26,579 nt of DNA from Bacteroidales bacterium (GTDB taxonomy: Bacteria > Bacteroidota > Bacteroidia > Bacteroidales > WCHB1-69), in assembly GCA_031257735.1 (NCBI GenBank), contig JAIROC010000072.1:1-26579 (forward strand), written 5' to 3'. Numbering within the stretch: position 1 is the stretch's first letter; every line of letters begins with the position of its first letter. The position numbers and the translations under genes were made by a program. The notes beneath the pieces were generated by a model. The model was not told the DNA's origin and did no database searches. It saw only the letters and a list, made by a program, of their open reading frames with translations. Below, piece after piece: positions 1-7,844 of the stretch.

Positions 1-111
1 CAACTGCAAAAATATCGCAATTCGTATTTCTTTGCAGGTCGCACCGACGTAAGGTATCTGTCTGTGATCTTTATCGGAAAAGATAAGTATGAAATAGAAG
101 AAATAAAATGA
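1..111 (+). CDS. 3' end of an unidentified gene (partial)
   Basis: Frame 1 is open from the first base to a TGA at 109-111 and gives 36 residues ending in YEIEEIK. The segment contains an aromatic-rich stretch (YRNSYFFAGR) followed by a hydrophobic strand (RYLSVIFIGKD) and a charged tail. That resembles the C-terminal end of the Bacteroidota AAA-ATPase/PD-(D/E)XK nuclease-like proteins, which finish with a strand such as YLIGIEF. The similarity is from memory and the piece is too short to be sure. The 5' part lies outside the window. The stop is followed at once by heptamer repeats, as at three other gene ends here. Confidence 0.4.
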   Translation, partial: QLQKYRNSYFFAGRTDVRYLSVIFIGKDKYEIEEIK

Positions 112-113
112 GC

Positions 114-131
114 TATGAGTTATGAGTTATG
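114..131. repeat. TATGAGT heptamer repeat after a stop codon
   Basis: Two exact copies of TATGAGT (114-120, 121-127) plus a partial third (TATG) lie 2 nt after the TGA of the first gene. Related heptamers occur at 201-231, 20224-20240 and 23962-23981, each at a gene 3' end. Confidence 0.75.
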
Positions 132-166
132 CCCCGAAACGAAGCGGAAAGCAGCGTAGCTAATTA
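131..166. repeat. GC-richer intergenic repeat, copy 1
   Basis: This 36-nt stretch begins GCCCCGAAACGAAGCGG and matches 10468-10503 at about 30 of 36 positions by eye. Both copies sit just downstream of a gene end in AT-rich surroundings. No ORF or clear hairpin was found in it, and its function is unknown. Confidence 0.6.
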
Positions 167-200
167 TTTTAGTTTGCGTCAGCATAACACAAGCAAGAAA

Positions 201-231
201 TTCATAATTCATAATTCATAATTCATAATTC
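201..231. repeat. TTCATAA heptamer tandem repeat (4 copies)
   Basis: Four perfect TTCATAA units (201-228) plus TTC. On the minus strand this reads TTATGAA repeats and overlaps the TGA stop of the ABC-F gene (223-225), so the tract forms its 3' end. Heptamer tracts of this kind are common in Bacteroidota and cyanobacterial intergenic DNA. Confidence 0.85.
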
Positions 232-2154
232 CAATTGCATAGATAATTCTTCCCATATTTTCATAGCAAGTTGCAGTTCTGTTTGGGAGATTTGATATTG
301 TTTATACAGTTCTCCAGAGGCAATTTCCTGTTGATAATGTTCTGTATCGGATAATTTTTCATTTAACTGTTCAATCACTTGTTCCAGATTGTGGATAATT
401 TCTTCCTGTTTTTCAATTTGTTTTTCTAATTTTCGGACTTGTTTTTCTTTTTGTTTTTGTTCTTCCCACGATAGTTTTTTATTATTGATTTCGTCATGGG
501 TTGGAGTTGTTTTGGAAGTTTTTATATCTAAACTTTGTAGAGAATATAAATTTCGTTTTTCGAGATAATAACCAATATCACCCAGATACTCTTTTACAGT
601 ACCATTTTGAAATTCAAAAACCTTATCGGTCAAACCTTGCAAAAAGTCGCGGTCATGCGAAACGATTATCAAAGTTCCATCATAACGCAAGAGTGCGTTT
701 TTGAGTACATCTTTAGACTGCATATCCAAGTGATTGGTAGGTTCATCCAAAATCAACACATTATAAGGATGTAATAATAGTTTAGCCAAAGCCAAGCGCG
801 CTTTTTCTCCCCCTGACAAAACACTGACTTTTTTTCCAATATCATCATTATCGAAAAGAAAACTGCCCAATATTGCCCGAACTTTTAGACGCATATCTCC
901 TGTAGCAATATCGTCAATTGTTTCGAAGACTGTCTTTTGGGGATTTAACAGGGTATTTTGATTTTGTGCGTAATAACCTGTTTTCACCATGGAACCTATT
1001 GTCAATTTGCCGGAAGTAGGTTCTAATTCTTGCTGTAACATGCGAATAAGGGTTGTTTTACCTTCTCCATTTCTTCCAACAAAAGCAATTTTTTCTTTTC
1101 GTTGAACTACAAAATTCAAATGTTGCAAAACAGGTTTCACCTGATAGGTTTTGCAGAGATTTTCGGCTTCAAAGACAACTCTATCCAATGCAGGCGCAGG
1201 CGCAAACAAAAAATGAATATGTGATGTATCCATATCATCGACTTCCACTGCATCTATCTTTTCTAACAGTTTTATTCGACTTTGCACTTGTTTTGCTTTG
1301 CTTGCTTTGTAACGAAATCGTTCTATAAATTTCTCTATATTGGCAATTTCTTTCTGTTGATTTTCAAAGATAGACTTTTGATGTTCTATTCGTTCCAATC
1401 TGCGATTGACATATTCCGAGTAATTGCAGTTATAATCAAATATGCTTCCCAAAGTAATTTCAATAGTTCGTTTACATACTTTATCCAAAAACATTCTGTC
1501 GTGTGAGACCAAAATGACCGTTCCCGAATAGGATTGCAGAAAAAATTCTAACCATTGAATAGACAGTATATCCAAATGATTGGTAGGCTCATCCAACAGA
1601 ATAATTTCCGTTTTTCCGAGCAGGATTTTAGCCAATTCTACACGCATTTGCCAACCAGAGCTAAACTCGTTTAAATTCCGTTCAAAGTCTGTTTTCTGAA
1701 ATCCTAACCCAAGCAATACTTTTTCCGTTTCCGCCTCAATATTATTTGCTTCTAAATAGGTATATTGATGATTTAAATCAGCCAAAGACTGCAATAGTTT
1801 TGCATATTGAGGAGAATCGAAATCTACAGTATCAGCAATTTGCCTGTTTATGGATGCAATTTGTTTTTCAAGATTACGAATTTCAGTAAAAGCAGACAGG
1901 GCTTCTTCCCAAACAGTTTTATCCGTATTAATTTGCATTTCTTGAGCAAGATAACCTACTTTATGTCCTGAAGTAATAACGATAGTTCCTGTTTCAGGTT
2001 GTAATCGACCTGCGAGAATATTCAACAGTGTCGTTTTTCCTGCTCCATTTTTCCCTACCAGACCTATTCTATCATTATTACCAACAACAAAACTGACTTT
2101 ATCAAATAAATTTGTTCCTGTAAAATGAATTGATAGATTATTTACTGTAATCAT
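223..2154 (-). CDS. ABC-F family ATPase (duplicated ATP-binding cassette, ribosome-associated type)
   Basis: This soluble 643-residue protein has two ABC ATPase domains and no membrane segments, the ABC-F layout (EttA/Uup/YheS-like). Members bind the ribosomal E site and act on translation or antibiotic protection. Domain 1 has Walker A GKNGAGKTT (34-42), Walker B IILLDEP (184-190) and the H-loop His218. Domain 2 has GRNGEGKTT, signature LSGGEKA and VLILDEPTNHLD. A charged linker rich in Lys/Arg/Gln lies between them (about 245-320), where ABC-F proteins carry the P-site tRNA interaction motif. The C-terminus (about 555-643) is a Lys/Glu-rich coiled coil, as in Uup. The first signature reads FSSGW (164-168), with Ser166 in place of the usual first Gly. 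It is the last gene of the lpxK operon, 21 nt after holB. The family is certain; the exact subfamily is not. Confidence 0.93.
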   Translation of the reverse strand: MITVNNLSIHFTGTNLFDKVSFVVGNNDRIGLVGKNGAGKTTLLNILAGRLQPETGTIVITSGHKVGYLAQEMQINTDKTVWEEALSAFTEIRNLEKQIASINRQIADTVDFDSPQYAKLLQSLADLNHQYTYLEANNIEAETEKVLLGLGFQKTDFERNLNEFSSGWQMRVELAKILLGKTEIILLDEPTNHLDILSIQWLEFFLQSYSGTVILVSHDRMFLDKVCKRTIEITLGSIFDYNCNYSEYVNRRLERIEHQKSIFENQQKEIANIEKFIERFRYKASKAKQVQSRIKLLEKIDAVEVDDMDTSHIHFLFAPAPALDRVVFEAENLCKTYQVKPVLQHLNFVVQRKEKIAFVGRNGEGKTTLIRMLQQELEPTSGKLTIGSMVKTGYYAQNQNTLLNPQKTVFETIDDIATGDMRLKVRAILGSFLFDNDDIGKKVSVLSGGEKARLALAKLLLHPYNVLILDEPTNHLDMQSKDVLKNALLRYDGTLIIVSHDRDFLQGLTDKVFEFQNGTVKEYLGDIGYYLEKRNLYSLQSLDIKTSKTTPTHDEINNKKLSWEEQKQKEKQVRKLEKQIEKQEEIIHNLEQVIEQLNEKLSDTEHYQQEIASGELYKQYQISQTELQLAMKIWEELSMQLEL

Positions 2155-2175
2155 TCTGCAAAAGATTATCTTTCT

Positions 2176-3357
2176 CTATTTATGCAAACGTTTATCTCCA
2201 TATTGTATTAACTGCCCAAGTAACAATATCAAATCAGTAAATAAGATACCTGCATGTGCATTTTGTTCTATATTACGGATAGCTTCATTGATAGCATTTA
2301 CCACCTTGTCTCCATTTTCTTTGTTGATAAAGGGGAAAAATTTCACAAGCCATTCTGCTTCTTCGGCGGAAGATTTTACCAGCTCGGAGGCGCCACAATT
2401 AGTAAGAATACATTTTCTGACCAAGGTTAAAGCATAACGTAAAAAAGATTTTTGATTTTCCCGTCCCAGACTTGCCAATTCTTTTATCAATACTGCGATT
2501 TCATGGAAATTGATTTTTTTGGGATCATTTGTAAAATAACAAATACGATATGCAGAACGCATCATGGAGATAAATCGATTAAAATTTTCTTTCTCCATGA
2601 CTTTCCGTCTATCTACATGAAAAGCATCTATCAGATTATTATCTGTTATAGAAGCAATTTCAAGCGCTTCTTCAGGGGTATAGTCTAATTTTTGAGAAAT
2701 TATATCCGTATAGTCTTTCGTATTAAATTTGTTGATCTTCACCAATTGCAAACGGGAAAGAATAGTTGGCAATATTTGTCCACTGTTTTCACTTATCAAG
2801 ATAAACAATGTTTTTCCGTCAGGTTCTTCCAAAATTTTAAGCAACTTATGTCCCATGGGGGCGTATATTTTTTCCGCCATCCAAATAATGAATACTTTAT
2901 ATTCTGATTCGTATGGTTTTGTTGCCTGATATTCCAAGATGCGGGATATATCATTTTTATTGATATATGTTTGTTTATTTTCTATTTCCAATTTTGCATA
3001 CCAATCGTCCAGCGAAAACAAAGCATTGGTTTCTGTAACGATCTCACGCCATTCATTATAAAAGGAAGCAGATTCATTATCTTTTTTCACTTTTGTAGTA
3101 AGGGCATTAGGAAAAAAGAAATGCAAATCAGGATGAGCCAAATTTTTATATTTCAGGCAAGAACGACAAACGCCACAAGAATCTGTTTCTGTTCTGTTTT
3201 GGCAACTAATATACTGTGTATAGGCTATTGCCAATCCTAAAGTATGTGTTCCTGTCTGTCCTAAAAATAGTTGAGCATGACTCACCCGTTGATGATTAAC
3301 CGTGTTGATTAATAGTTGTTTTATTTGTTGTGAAACAAGTACATCAGCAAAAAGCAT
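2176..3357 (-). CDS. holB: DNA polymerase III subunit delta' (clamp loader)
   Basis: A 393-residue clamp-loader subunit, which with tau/gamma and delta opens the beta clamp during replication. The N-terminus (VSHAQLFLGQTG, about 25-36) is the standard delta' start, followed by the four-cysteine zinc module C52, C61, C64, C67. The P-loop region GQTGTHTLGLA is degenerate and lacks the GKT/S, as expected for a non-hydrolysing delta' subunit. A conserved AEKI...GHKLLKILEEP block (sensor and SRC-like region) follows at about 165-180; the usual Bacteroidota reading is AEKMN...NKLLKILEEP. It starts 6 nt after the phosphorylase stop and ends 21 nt before the ABC-F gene, so it is co-transcribed with them. 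Confidence 0.93.
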   Translation of the reverse strand: MLFADVLVSQQIKQLLINTVNHQRVSHAQLFLGQTGTHTLGLAIAYTQYISCQNRTETDSCGVCRSCLKYKNLAHPDLHFFFPNALTTKVKKDNESASFYNEWREIVTETNALFSLDDWYAKLEIENKQTYINKNDISRILEYQATKPYESEYKVFIIWMAEKIYAPMGHKLLKILEEPDGKTLFILISENSGQILPTILSRLQLVKINKFNTKDYTDIISQKLDYTPEEALEIASITDNNLIDAFHVDRRKVMEKENFNRFISMMRSAYRICYFTNDPKKINFHEIAVLIKELASLGRENQKSFLRYALTLVRKCILTNCGASELVKSSAEEAEWLVKFFPFINKENGDKVVNAINEAIRNIEQNAHAGILFTDLILLLGQLIQYGDKRLHK

Positions 3358-3363
3358 TTAAAT

Positions 3364-4194
3364 TTATTTAGTGTTAATATGTAAAACTAATTCTTTAATC
3401 AATTGACACAATTTAGGTTCGGTTTCATTGGCAGCCTTTAAGACTTTTTCATGAGAGACCTTTTCAATCGTGCCACATCCATTTATTTCTCCCAAATCAG
3501 TAATCACCGAAAATGCTACGCAACGCATTCCCGAATGATGAGCAACAATTGCTTCTGGAACCGTGGACATGCCAACACAATCGCCTCCTAATTTATGAAA
3601 CATCCGATATTCGGCAGGGGTTTCAAAAGTGGGTCCCTGTGTGCCAACATAAACTCCTTTTTGATATTTAATATTGTTCTCCAAAGCAATTTGTTCTGCC
3701 AAAGCAATTAGTTCATTGGAATAAACCTCGTTCATATCTGGAAAACGATCGCCCAATGATTGTTCATTTTTTCCTCGCAAAGGATGTTCAGGGAAAAAAT
3801 TAATATGGTCAGTAATAAAAACAATATCTCCAACTGTATAATTCGGATTTATTCCTCCGCTTGCATTGGATAATATGAGTGTATTTATACCCAAGGCTTT
3901 CATCACCCGAACAGGGAAGGTTATTTCTTTCATATCGTAGCCTTCATAATAATGAAAACGTCCTTGCATCGCCACGACTTCAACCTGATGAATATTTCCT
4001 ATCAGAAATTTACCCTCATGACCCTTTACCGTAGAGACAGGAAAATTTGGAATGTCTTTGTATAAAAGTGTTTTTTGGACGGTAATATCTTTTGCCAATC
4101 CATTTAACCCGCTTCCCAATACAATTCCAATTTTAGCTTGTATATTAAATTTACTGTTTATATAATCAACTGTATTTGTTATATTTTTCAACAT
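3364..4194 (-). CDS. punA: Purine nucleoside phosphorylase (trimeric, PNP-I type)
   Basis: A 276-residue enzyme for phosphorolysis of purine (deoxy)ribonucleosides to base and (deoxy)ribose-1-phosphate in purine salvage. Family signatures in order are GSGL (27-30), KGHEGKF (58-63), GRFHYYEGY (78-86, with phosphate and ribose contacts), LSNASGGINP (109-118), GPTFETPAEYR (187-197, base-binding Glu192) and VGMSTVPEA (207-215). I start at the ATG at 4194 (MLKNITNTVD). The open frame continues upstream to a TTG at 4215, but family members begin close to MLKN and TTG is a weak start. The ATG overlaps the lpxK 3' end by 29 nt, which suggests translational coupling. The residue matching the base-selecting Asn243 of mammalian PNP appears to be Asp233 (VITDLG), which may widen base specificity. 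Confidence 0.92.
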   Translation of the reverse strand: MLKNITNTVDYINSKFNIQAKIGIVLGSGLNGLAKDITVQKTLLYKDIPNFPVSTVKGHEGKFLIGNIHQVEVVAMQGRFHYYEGYDMKEITFPVRVMKALGINTLILSNASGGINPNYTVGDIVFITDHINFFPEHPLRGKNEQSLGDRFPDMNEVYSNELIALAEQIALENNIKYQKGVYVGTQGPTFETPAEYRMFHKLGGDCVGMSTVPEAIVAHHSGMRCVAFSVITDLGEINGCGTIEKVSHEKVLKAANETEPKLCQLIKELVLHINTK

Positions 4195-5215
4195 ATTCTT
4201 GAATTTGGTTTTCAAATTCTTCCTGATATTTTCGATGAAATTTTACTTCTATAGGAAGATAAAAAACAGGTAACTTCTCAATCTCTTTTTTAAATTCACT
4301 ATCAAGTAAACGTACGGCATCTTTTTCTGTTGTGATAACGGCACAATTTTTTCGCATGGAATGTTCCAAAGCATACTGCATTTTTTGAATATCTTTTTTT
4401 GTAAACCGATGATGATCAGAAAAGACAAGTTGTTGTTTTTCGGGAAAATTAGTCCTTATATATTCCAAAAAAGGATACGGATTAGCTATGCCACAAACAG
4501 CGACGACGCTTCGAACATTGTGCGTAGGTATTTCTTCTGCTTTTCGGGTCAATGGCAACAACTTTCCGAACTCAATATAAGAGAAATAAACTTTTTGGTG
4601 AGGCAATGGATTTACTTTATTCAGTATTAATTTTTCTTCTATTGTTGGTATTACTTTGGGTGATTTTGTGATAATAATAATATCAGCCTCTTTTGCAGCA
4701 GACCTTCCTTCACGGAGATTGCCAACAGGAAAAACAAAATCCTGCATATAACTATGATAATAATCTGTCAATAAGATAGACATTCCGGGCTTTAACGGCA
4801 AATATTGATAAGCATCGTCTAACAAAACAACATTTGTTTCGGGTAATTTTTCATATATTTTGTTCAAGCCCTTTATTCTGTTTTTAGACACGACTACCGA
4901 GACCGAAGTATGTTTTTTGTAGAGTAACAAAGGTTCATCTCCGACCTCTTTACTTGAAGATAAGGAGTCTACAAATCGAAAGCCATTTGTTTTTCTACCA
5001 TATCCGCGACTTAATATCGTCAGATGATATTTGTCCAATAATCGTATGAGATATTCGATATGAGGTGTTTTTCCCGAACCTCCCATACACAAATTGCCTA
5101 CGCAGATAATTGCTTTATCAAACGTTGTTCGTCGTTCTTTCTGGTAGAATTTTCGTCTAATCACCATGAAAATGCTCCATAAAACGGAAAATGGGAAAAG
5201 AATATATTTATACAT
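4166..5215 (-). CDS. lpxK: Tetraacyldisaccharide 4'-kinase (lipid A synthesis)
   Basis: LpxK phosphorylates the 4' position of the tetraacyldisaccharide-1-phosphate lipid A precursor at the inner face of the cytoplasmic membrane. The 349-residue length is typical. It has an N-terminal hydrophobic membrane-associated helix (about 5-20), the P-loop GNLCMGGSGKTP (40-51), LSRGYGRKTNGF, GDEP, VVLLDDAYQYL (Walker B-like), GNLREGR and a C-terminal ITTEKDAVRL. It is the first gene of the minus-strand operon with punA, holB and the ABC-F gene. The ATG at 5215 is divergent from the Nif3 gene, 126 nt away. Its presence implies a Gram-negative outer membrane with lipid A. Confidence 0.95.
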   Translation of the reverse strand: MYKYILFPFSVLWSIFMVIRRKFYQKERRTTFDKAIICVGNLCMGGSGKTPHIEYLIRLLDKYHLTILSRGYGRKTNGFRFVDSLSSSKEVGDEPLLLYKKHTSVSVVVSKNRIKGLNKIYEKLPETNVVLLDDAYQYLPLKPGMSILLTDYYHSYMQDFVFPVGNLREGRSAAKEADIIIITKSPKVIPTIEEKLILNKVNPLPHQKVYFSYIEFGKLLPLTRKAEEIPTHNVRSVVAVCGIANPYPFLEYIRTNFPEKQQLVFSDHHRFTKKDIQKMQYALEHSMRKNCAVITTEKDAVRLLDSEFKKEIEKLPVFYLPIEVKFHRKYQEEFENQIQEYVEKYNKYS

Positions 5216-5311
5216 GATTACATAAAATGGTATTTATCAAATAAATAAAAAGAATAACTGCATCTCATTTCAGATTGAAAATCGATTGTGCTAAAGTAAC
5301 ATTTTTTTTTG

Positions 5312-5319
5312 TAATTTTG
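5312..5319 (+). promoter_or_regulatory. Bacteroidota -7 promoter box (TAATTTTG)
   Basis: An exact TAnnTTTG match 22 nt upstream of the Nif3-family ATG, just after a T-rich run. No TTTG at the ideal -33 spacing is obvious; a TTG at 5286-5288 is 23 nt upstream. Confidence 0.6.
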
Positions 5320-5341
5320 GACAAAATAAAAAAATAAATTT

Positions 5342-6436
5342 ATGAACAAGAATATTAGTCATATAATAGAATACTTAGAACAAATAGCGCCTGTATGTTA
5401 TCAGGAAAACTATGACAATGCAGGATTACTAATAGGTAATCCAAATACTATCTTGCGGAAAGGATTAATTTGTCTTGATGTTACAATGCCGGTATTAAAT
5501 GAAGCTATTGAAACAGATTGCAATCTCATCATTTCGCATCATCCTTTGATTTTTAATCCACTGAAAAGAATAACAGGAAATTCGCATTGTGAGAATATAA
5601 TTATTCAAGCGATTAAAAACGATATTGTTCTTTATGCTATTCATACCAATTTGGACAATATTTTGTCTGGCGTAAATCAACGTTTTGCAGAAAATTTACA
5701 TTTGACAAATATTCGTATACTTAGTCCTTCTCATAATAATCTTTATAAACTTGTAACATATACCCCTAAAAAATATGTAGATCAGGTCAGGAACAGTTTA
5801 TTTAAGGCAGGTGCGGGTCATATTGGCAATTATAGTAATTGCAGTTACAACATGGATGGAATCGGAACATTTAAGCCTAATGAACAAGCAAATCCTTTTG
5901 TAGGAAATAAAAACGAAATACATCATGAAAATGAAGTTAGAACAGAAGTTATTTTTCCTGTACATCTGCGACAACAAATAATTCATACCTTAATAGATGT
6001 TCACCCTTACGAAGAGCCTGCTTTTGACGTCATTCCTTTAGCCAATGCAAATCCAAATATCGGTTTTGGTATGATTGGAGAACTTGACAATGAAATGAAT
6101 GAACTACAGTTTCTACAATTTTTAAAAAATCAAATGCAATTGCCTTGTATCAAATACAATAAAATCAATGATAAACCTATCAAATCCGTTGCTTTGTGCG
6201 GGGGAAGTGGTTCTTTTCTTATACAGGATGCTATCAGGCAAAAAGCAGATATTTTTATCAGTTCGGAGTTTAAACACAATCACTTTATAGAAACCGAAGG
6301 AAAAATATTGTTGGCAGATATAGGGCATTACGAGAGCGAGATACAAACAAAACAACTATTATATGACTTATTAATCAAAAAATTTAGTAATTTTGCAGCC
6401 TCAATGAGAGAACAAAATCCTGTCTCTTATTTATAA
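5342..6436 (+). CDS. Nif3-like dinuclear metal centre protein (long form)
   Basis: A 364-residue member of the Nif3/YbgI/YqfO family, often labelled GTP cyclohydrolase 1 type 2; the true physiological reaction is unsettled. The family binds a two-metal site inside a toroidal hexamer. Metal-site motifs are ISHHP (64-68), HTNLDN (101-106) and the C-terminal LADIGHYESE (His329, Glu331/Glu333). Between the two halves (about 130-240) sits the PII/CutA1-like insert seen in long-form members, including VHPYEEPAFDV. The conserved VALCGGSG motif opens the second half. It starts its own transcript (TAATTTTG at 5312) and is followed 26 nt later by the zinc-ribbon gene, a pairing common in Bacteroidales. 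Confidence 0.93.
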   Translation: MNKNISHIIEYLEQIAPVCYQENYDNAGLLIGNPNTILRKGLICLDVTMPVLNEAIETDCNLIISHHPLIFNPLKRITGNSHCENIIIQAIKNDIVLYAIHTNLDNILSGVNQRFAENLHLTNIRILSPSHNNLYKLVTYTPKKYVDQVRNSLFKAGAGHIGNYSNCSYNMDGIGTFKPNEQANPFVGNKNEIHHENEVRTEVIFPVHLRQQIIHTLIDVHPYEEPAFDVIPLANANPNIGFGMIGELDNEMNELQFLQFLKNQMQLPCIKYNKINDKPIKSVALCGGSGSFLIQDAIRQKADIFISSEFKHNHFIETEGKILLADIGHYESEIQTKQLLYDLLIKKFSNFAASMREQNPVSYL

Positions 6437-6462
6437 TTATACGTGTACAAAATATTCTAAAA

Positions 6463-7668
6463 ATGGTAATCGCAAAAGAAGATAAAAAACTGGAAATCAA
6501 AGATGATAATGAAGTAACGGTGAAATCAAGCGCCAAAAAAACAAAGGTCAAATCCAAAGAAACAGTGGAAGAAAAAACCAAAGGAAAATCCAAGAATAAG
6601 GCAATTGAACAGGAAAATGCAAAAGTAAGCGCAAAAACAAAGGTAAGCGCAAAAACAAAAACAAAAGAAAGCGCAAGTGTAGAAGAAACTGCAAAAGCAA
6701 AAGCAAAAGCAAAAGAAACTGTAAAAACAAAAGCAAAAGCAAAAGAAAGCGCAAATGTAGAAGAAGTTGCAAATGTAGAAGAAATTGTAAATGTAGAAGA
6801 AACTGTAAATGTAGAAGAAGCTGCAAATGTAGAAGAAGCTGCAAATGCCAAAGAGAAAAGAAAGGGAAGAGGGAAAGGAAGAAAAAAAACTGTAACTGTA
6901 GAAGATAATGAGATAAATGTAGATAAATCAGTGGAAAATACACTGATTACACTCTATAAATTGCAAACTATCTACTCACGTATTGATAATGTTCGCATTA
7001 TAAGAGGGGAATTGCCTTTGGAAGTAAGTGATTTGGAAGATGAATGTTTAGGATTACAGGTCAGAATTGATAAATTTGAAGAAATTGTTAAAGATTATCA
7101 GAAACAAATATCTGAAATGCAGGAAACAATTAAAAGATCACACATGCAAATCGCTAAATATAAAGAACAATTAGACAATGTTCGAAATAATAGAGAATTT
7201 GATGCCTTGAGTAAAGAAATTGAATACGAAGAACTCGACATCCAATTGAACGATAAAAAAATTCGTGAATATATTGCTAAAATCTCCGATAAAAATGTTG
7301 AAATCGAAAGCCTCAGCAAAGAATTAGCTCATGCAAAAGTAGATTTGAACATCAAAAAAGAAGAGTTAAATACCATTATTGGCGAAACTGAAAAAGAAGA
7401 AAAAGAATTGTTGCAACGAGTAAAACAACAGGAAACTAAAATTGAACCCCGTATGCTTAACGCCTTTATGCGTATTCGTACAAATATGCGTAATGGATTA
7501 GCAACGGTGAAAGTAGATAGAAACGCCTGCGGTGGTTGTTTTAATAAAATCTCTCCGCAACGTCAGTTAGATATTCGTATGCATAAGAAAATTATTGTCT
7601 GTGAATTTTGTGGACGTATTTTAGTTGATGATGAAATTAATCGACTTGCATCCCTTTCAACAGATTAG
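6463..7668 (+). CDS. C4-type zinc-ribbon coiled-coil protein with repetitive Lys/Ala/Glu-rich N-terminal extension
   Basis: 401 residues in three parts. Residues 1-145 are low-complexity: first Ala/Lys-rich (AKTKVSAKTKTKES, AKAKAKAKETVKTK), then five hexapeptide-like units of NVEExx (98-130), then a basic KRKGRGKGRKK patch (132-142). Residues about 158-340 are the conserved part (LYKLQTIYSRID, RGELPLEVSDLEDE) and a long coiled coil. The C-terminus has a zinc ribbon with C356/C359 and C380/C383. The conserved core matches the Bacteroidota zinc-ribbon (DUF164/zf-RING_7-like) family, normally about 250-260 residues, whose function is unknown to me. The extension nearly doubles the disordered part. 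The basic, Ala/Lys-rich sequence resembles histone H1-like tails, so nucleic-acid binding is possible but not shown. Confidence 0.88.
   Translation: MVIAKEDKKLEIKDDNEVTVKSSAKKTKVKSKETVEEKTKGKSKNKAIEQENAKVSAKTKVSAKTKTKESASVEETAKAKAKAKETVKTKAKAKESANVEEVANVEEIVNVEETVNVEEAANVEEAANAKEKRKGRGKGRKKTVTVEDNEINVDKSVENTLITLYKLQTIYSRIDNVRIIRGELPLEVSDLEDECLGLQVRIDKFEEIVKDYQKQISEMQETIKRSHMQIAKYKEQLDNVRNNREFDALSKEIEYEELDIQLNDKKIREYIAKISDKNVEIESLSKELAHAKVDLNIKKEELNTIIGETEKEEKELLQRVKQQETKIEPRMLNAFMRIRTNMRNGLATVKVDRNACGGCFNKISPQRQLDIRMHKKIIVCEFCGRILVDDEINRLASLSTD
6754..6852 (+). repeat. 18-nt in-frame tandem repeat encoding NVEExx units
   Basis: Five near-identical 18-nt units beginning AATGTAGAAGAA lie head to tail inside the zinc-ribbon gene, followed by a partial unit (AATGCC). 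Differences are concentrated in the last two codons of each unit. The period is a multiple of three, so copy-number change would keep the frame. Confidence 0.85.
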
Positions 7669-7813
7669 TTCCTTCCCTTGCATACCTTAATAAAAGAAAG
7701 TATGAAATAAGTGGACAAGAAAATGCGATCCCCAATTTCTATTGGATTACTTCATGATATAACTGCGATCGCTTTTCTTTCTGCTTTTGCGCTTTCTGTT
7801 TTTTGGAAATATG

Positions 7814-7821
7814 TAACTTTG
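7814..7821 (+). promoter_or_regulatory. Bacteroidota -7 promoter box (TAACTTTG)
   Basis: An exact TAnnTTTG match 23 nt before the AsmA-family ATG in the 176-nt gap after the zinc-ribbon gene. This gap otherwise holds only T-rich DNA and a 46-codon ORF that I rejected. Confidence 0.6.
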
Positions 7822-7844
7822 CAAACGTTTTCAGCTGAATATTT

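Noticed and set aside
201..231. Heptamer tract as a CRISPR array
   Set aside because: Units are 7 nt with no spacers.
4195..4215. Upstream TTG start for the purine nucleoside phosphorylase
   Set aside because: The ATG at 4194 matches the family N-terminus; the TTG would lengthen the overlap with lpxK without support.
6384..6943. Two long minus-strand ORFs opposite the zinc-ribbon gene (6384-6851 and 6548-6943)
   Set aside because: Their translations are Phe/Ser/Ala and Leu/Phe/His repeats that simply mirror the low-complexity Lys/Glu repeat on the plus strand; no start context or family resemblance.
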